Origin: Candidatus Altimarinota bacterium
GTDB lineage: Bacteria; Patescibacteriota; Gracilibacteria; BD1-5; UBA6164
NCBI GenBank assembly: GCA_028713225.1
Contig: JAQTOS010000001.1
Span: 62,001-126,000 of the forward strand
DNA: 64,000 bases
Direction of reading: 5' to 3'
A model generated the notes under the pieces. It was not told the DNA's origin. It saw only the letters and a list, made by a program, of their open reading frames with translations, and ran no database searches. The translations under genes and the position numbers were made by a program. Shown one piece after another: positions 63,224-64,000 of this stretch (position 1 is the stretch's first letter; each line of letters begins with the position of its first letter).

Positions 63224-64000
63224 TTATACTTTTTCATGTGCTTCTTCCTTTTTAGAATAAAGAATTCAAATTAATATGAAAAATAGTGCTGAAACATAAG
63301 TTGCTTCAAATGTATGCAAGAAAAGATTCATCATCATTACAGCAAAGAACATAACTGCAAGTACTGCGTCTATCTTAAGTAAAAAGAAAAATAATATTGC
63401 CATTATAGACACAAATAATATAAATCCTATAAATCCTCATTCAACAAGTTGTTGTATAAACCAAGATTCAGGAATATAAAAATCTTCTTGTTTCTTTCAT
63501 TCTATAGAATATACATATCTAGAAGCTGGCCCACTTGATGCTAATCATTCTCCAAAAGGATGAGATAAGAATCTATTTACTCAAATTATCATTCTTTCAG
63601 CATGTCCAGTAGTAGAAGATTTTCTCACAACAATATCTGAAATTTTATCTTTTATAAGAAATCAAAATCAAGAGATGAAAACAAGAGCTATTATAAGAAA
63701 TTTCACAGTTTGTTTTTTATGATGTTTTATCAAAGTAGACATATTTATCAAAAATACAAAAACAGCTCAAAGGATTACTCACAAAAGTGCAGATCTAGAG
63801 AATGTATAGATAAATAAAGGAAAAAGGAAAACAGATAAAAATCCAAGTAGAAAATAATAATCTTTTTGTCATTTAAAATAATAAAACAAAAACCCGATAT
63901 AAGTCAGTAAGAAAAAAGCTGCCTGATTTGGTCAATCAAAAATTCATTGAAATCTATAAATTCAAGTTCCTTCAACTCATTGATAAATCGGAATTGTTCC
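63224..64000 (-). CDS. O-antigen ligase-like membrane protein (partial, 5' end outside)
   Basis: About 258 C-terminal residues of a multi-pass membrane protein. The outer loop GHAERMIIGVNRFLSHPFGE then GLASSGPASRY is the pattern of the O-antigen ligase/Wzy (WaaL) family, with the following helices (LVEGGFIGFILFVSIMAILF, VLAVMFFAVMMMNLFLHTF). Such proteins ligate or polymerise surface polysaccharide units. It probably works with the convergent GT4 in surface-glycan assembly. Confidence 0.78.

Overview
The window is AT-rich bacterial DNA that only makes sense if UGA is read as glycine (translation table 25). Almost every gene has in-frame TGA, and in ribosomal proteins, tRNA synthetase, SecY and PDF these fall at family-invariant glycines; all stops are TAA or TAG. 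Table 25 plus CPR features (no L30 gene between S5 and L15, compact genes, LPxTG-type and PKD/LTD surface proteins, VirB2-like pilins) points to Candidatus Gracilibacteria (BD1-5) or the sister Absconditabacteria (SR1). A standard-code ORF caller shreds most of these genes; coordinates below are for the full table-25 reading frames.

Layout. 1-8 kb: minor pilin-like protein, RluD-type pseudouridine synthase with an in-frame palindromic repeat, 2-hydroxyacid dehydrogenase, GT2 glycosyltransferase with a membrane-anchored partner, small rhodanese, two tandem exported proteins. 8-12.7 kb: coiled-coil hypothetical, LtaS/MdoB-type phosphoglycerol transferase, YvcK, peptide deformylase. 12.7-22.9 kb (minus): secY and the S10/spc ribosomal cluster from L3 to L15, lacking S10 and L30, with a structured leader before L3. 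23.2-28.3 kb (minus): a seven-gene DNA modification/restriction island: m4C/m6A-type methylase, acidic protein, HTH protein, membrane protein, PD-(D/E)XK nuclease, MORC/MutL-like GHKL ATPase, Dam-type methylase. 28.4-29.5 kb: two paralogous MazF/PemK-like toxin genes, each facing a small RNA unit on the other strand made of an identical 75-bp promoter block, two covarying hairpins and a terminator written inside the toxin's 3' end. No MazE-like gene is present. This is the strongest candidate for an undescribed system.

29.5-38 kb: three hypothetical proteins (two are paralogs), dnaE with a repeat-derived peptide, RNase J. 38-45.5 kb: putative zinc metallopeptidase, PKD/LTD surface protein, 1083-aa SLH S-layer protein. 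45.5-46.7 kb: 1.2 kb without protein genes but with promoters, a leader with mutually exclusive helices, a perfect 27-bp inverted repeat, and a well-bounded structured RNA gene (about 290 nt) of uncertain family. 46.7-51 kb: trigger factor, zinc-ribbon membrane protein, TrmD, guanylate kinase, TrpS. 51-57.5 kb: surface/envelope genes (Cys-rich protein, small membrane protein, 1041-aa protein, LPKTG protein). 57.6-60.3 kb: yidC, rnpA, rpmH (extended L34), pyrH. 60.3-62 kb: four VirB2/Mbov_0395-like pilin genes. 62-64 kb: GT4 glycosyltransferase and a partial O-antigen ligase-like protein.

How it works together: the window combines core translation and secretion (ribosomal cluster, SecY, YidC, trigger factor, deformylase, TrmD), RNA processing (RNase J, RNase P protein), envelope building (GTs, LtaS-like enzyme, YvcK, S-layer, sortase-type substrate, pili) and a defence/addiction block (R-M island plus toxin/RNA units). 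GC-rich palindromic repeats of at least two families are scattered through it, two of them inside coding sequence. I saw no tRNA, rRNA, CRISPR array, transposase or prophage.
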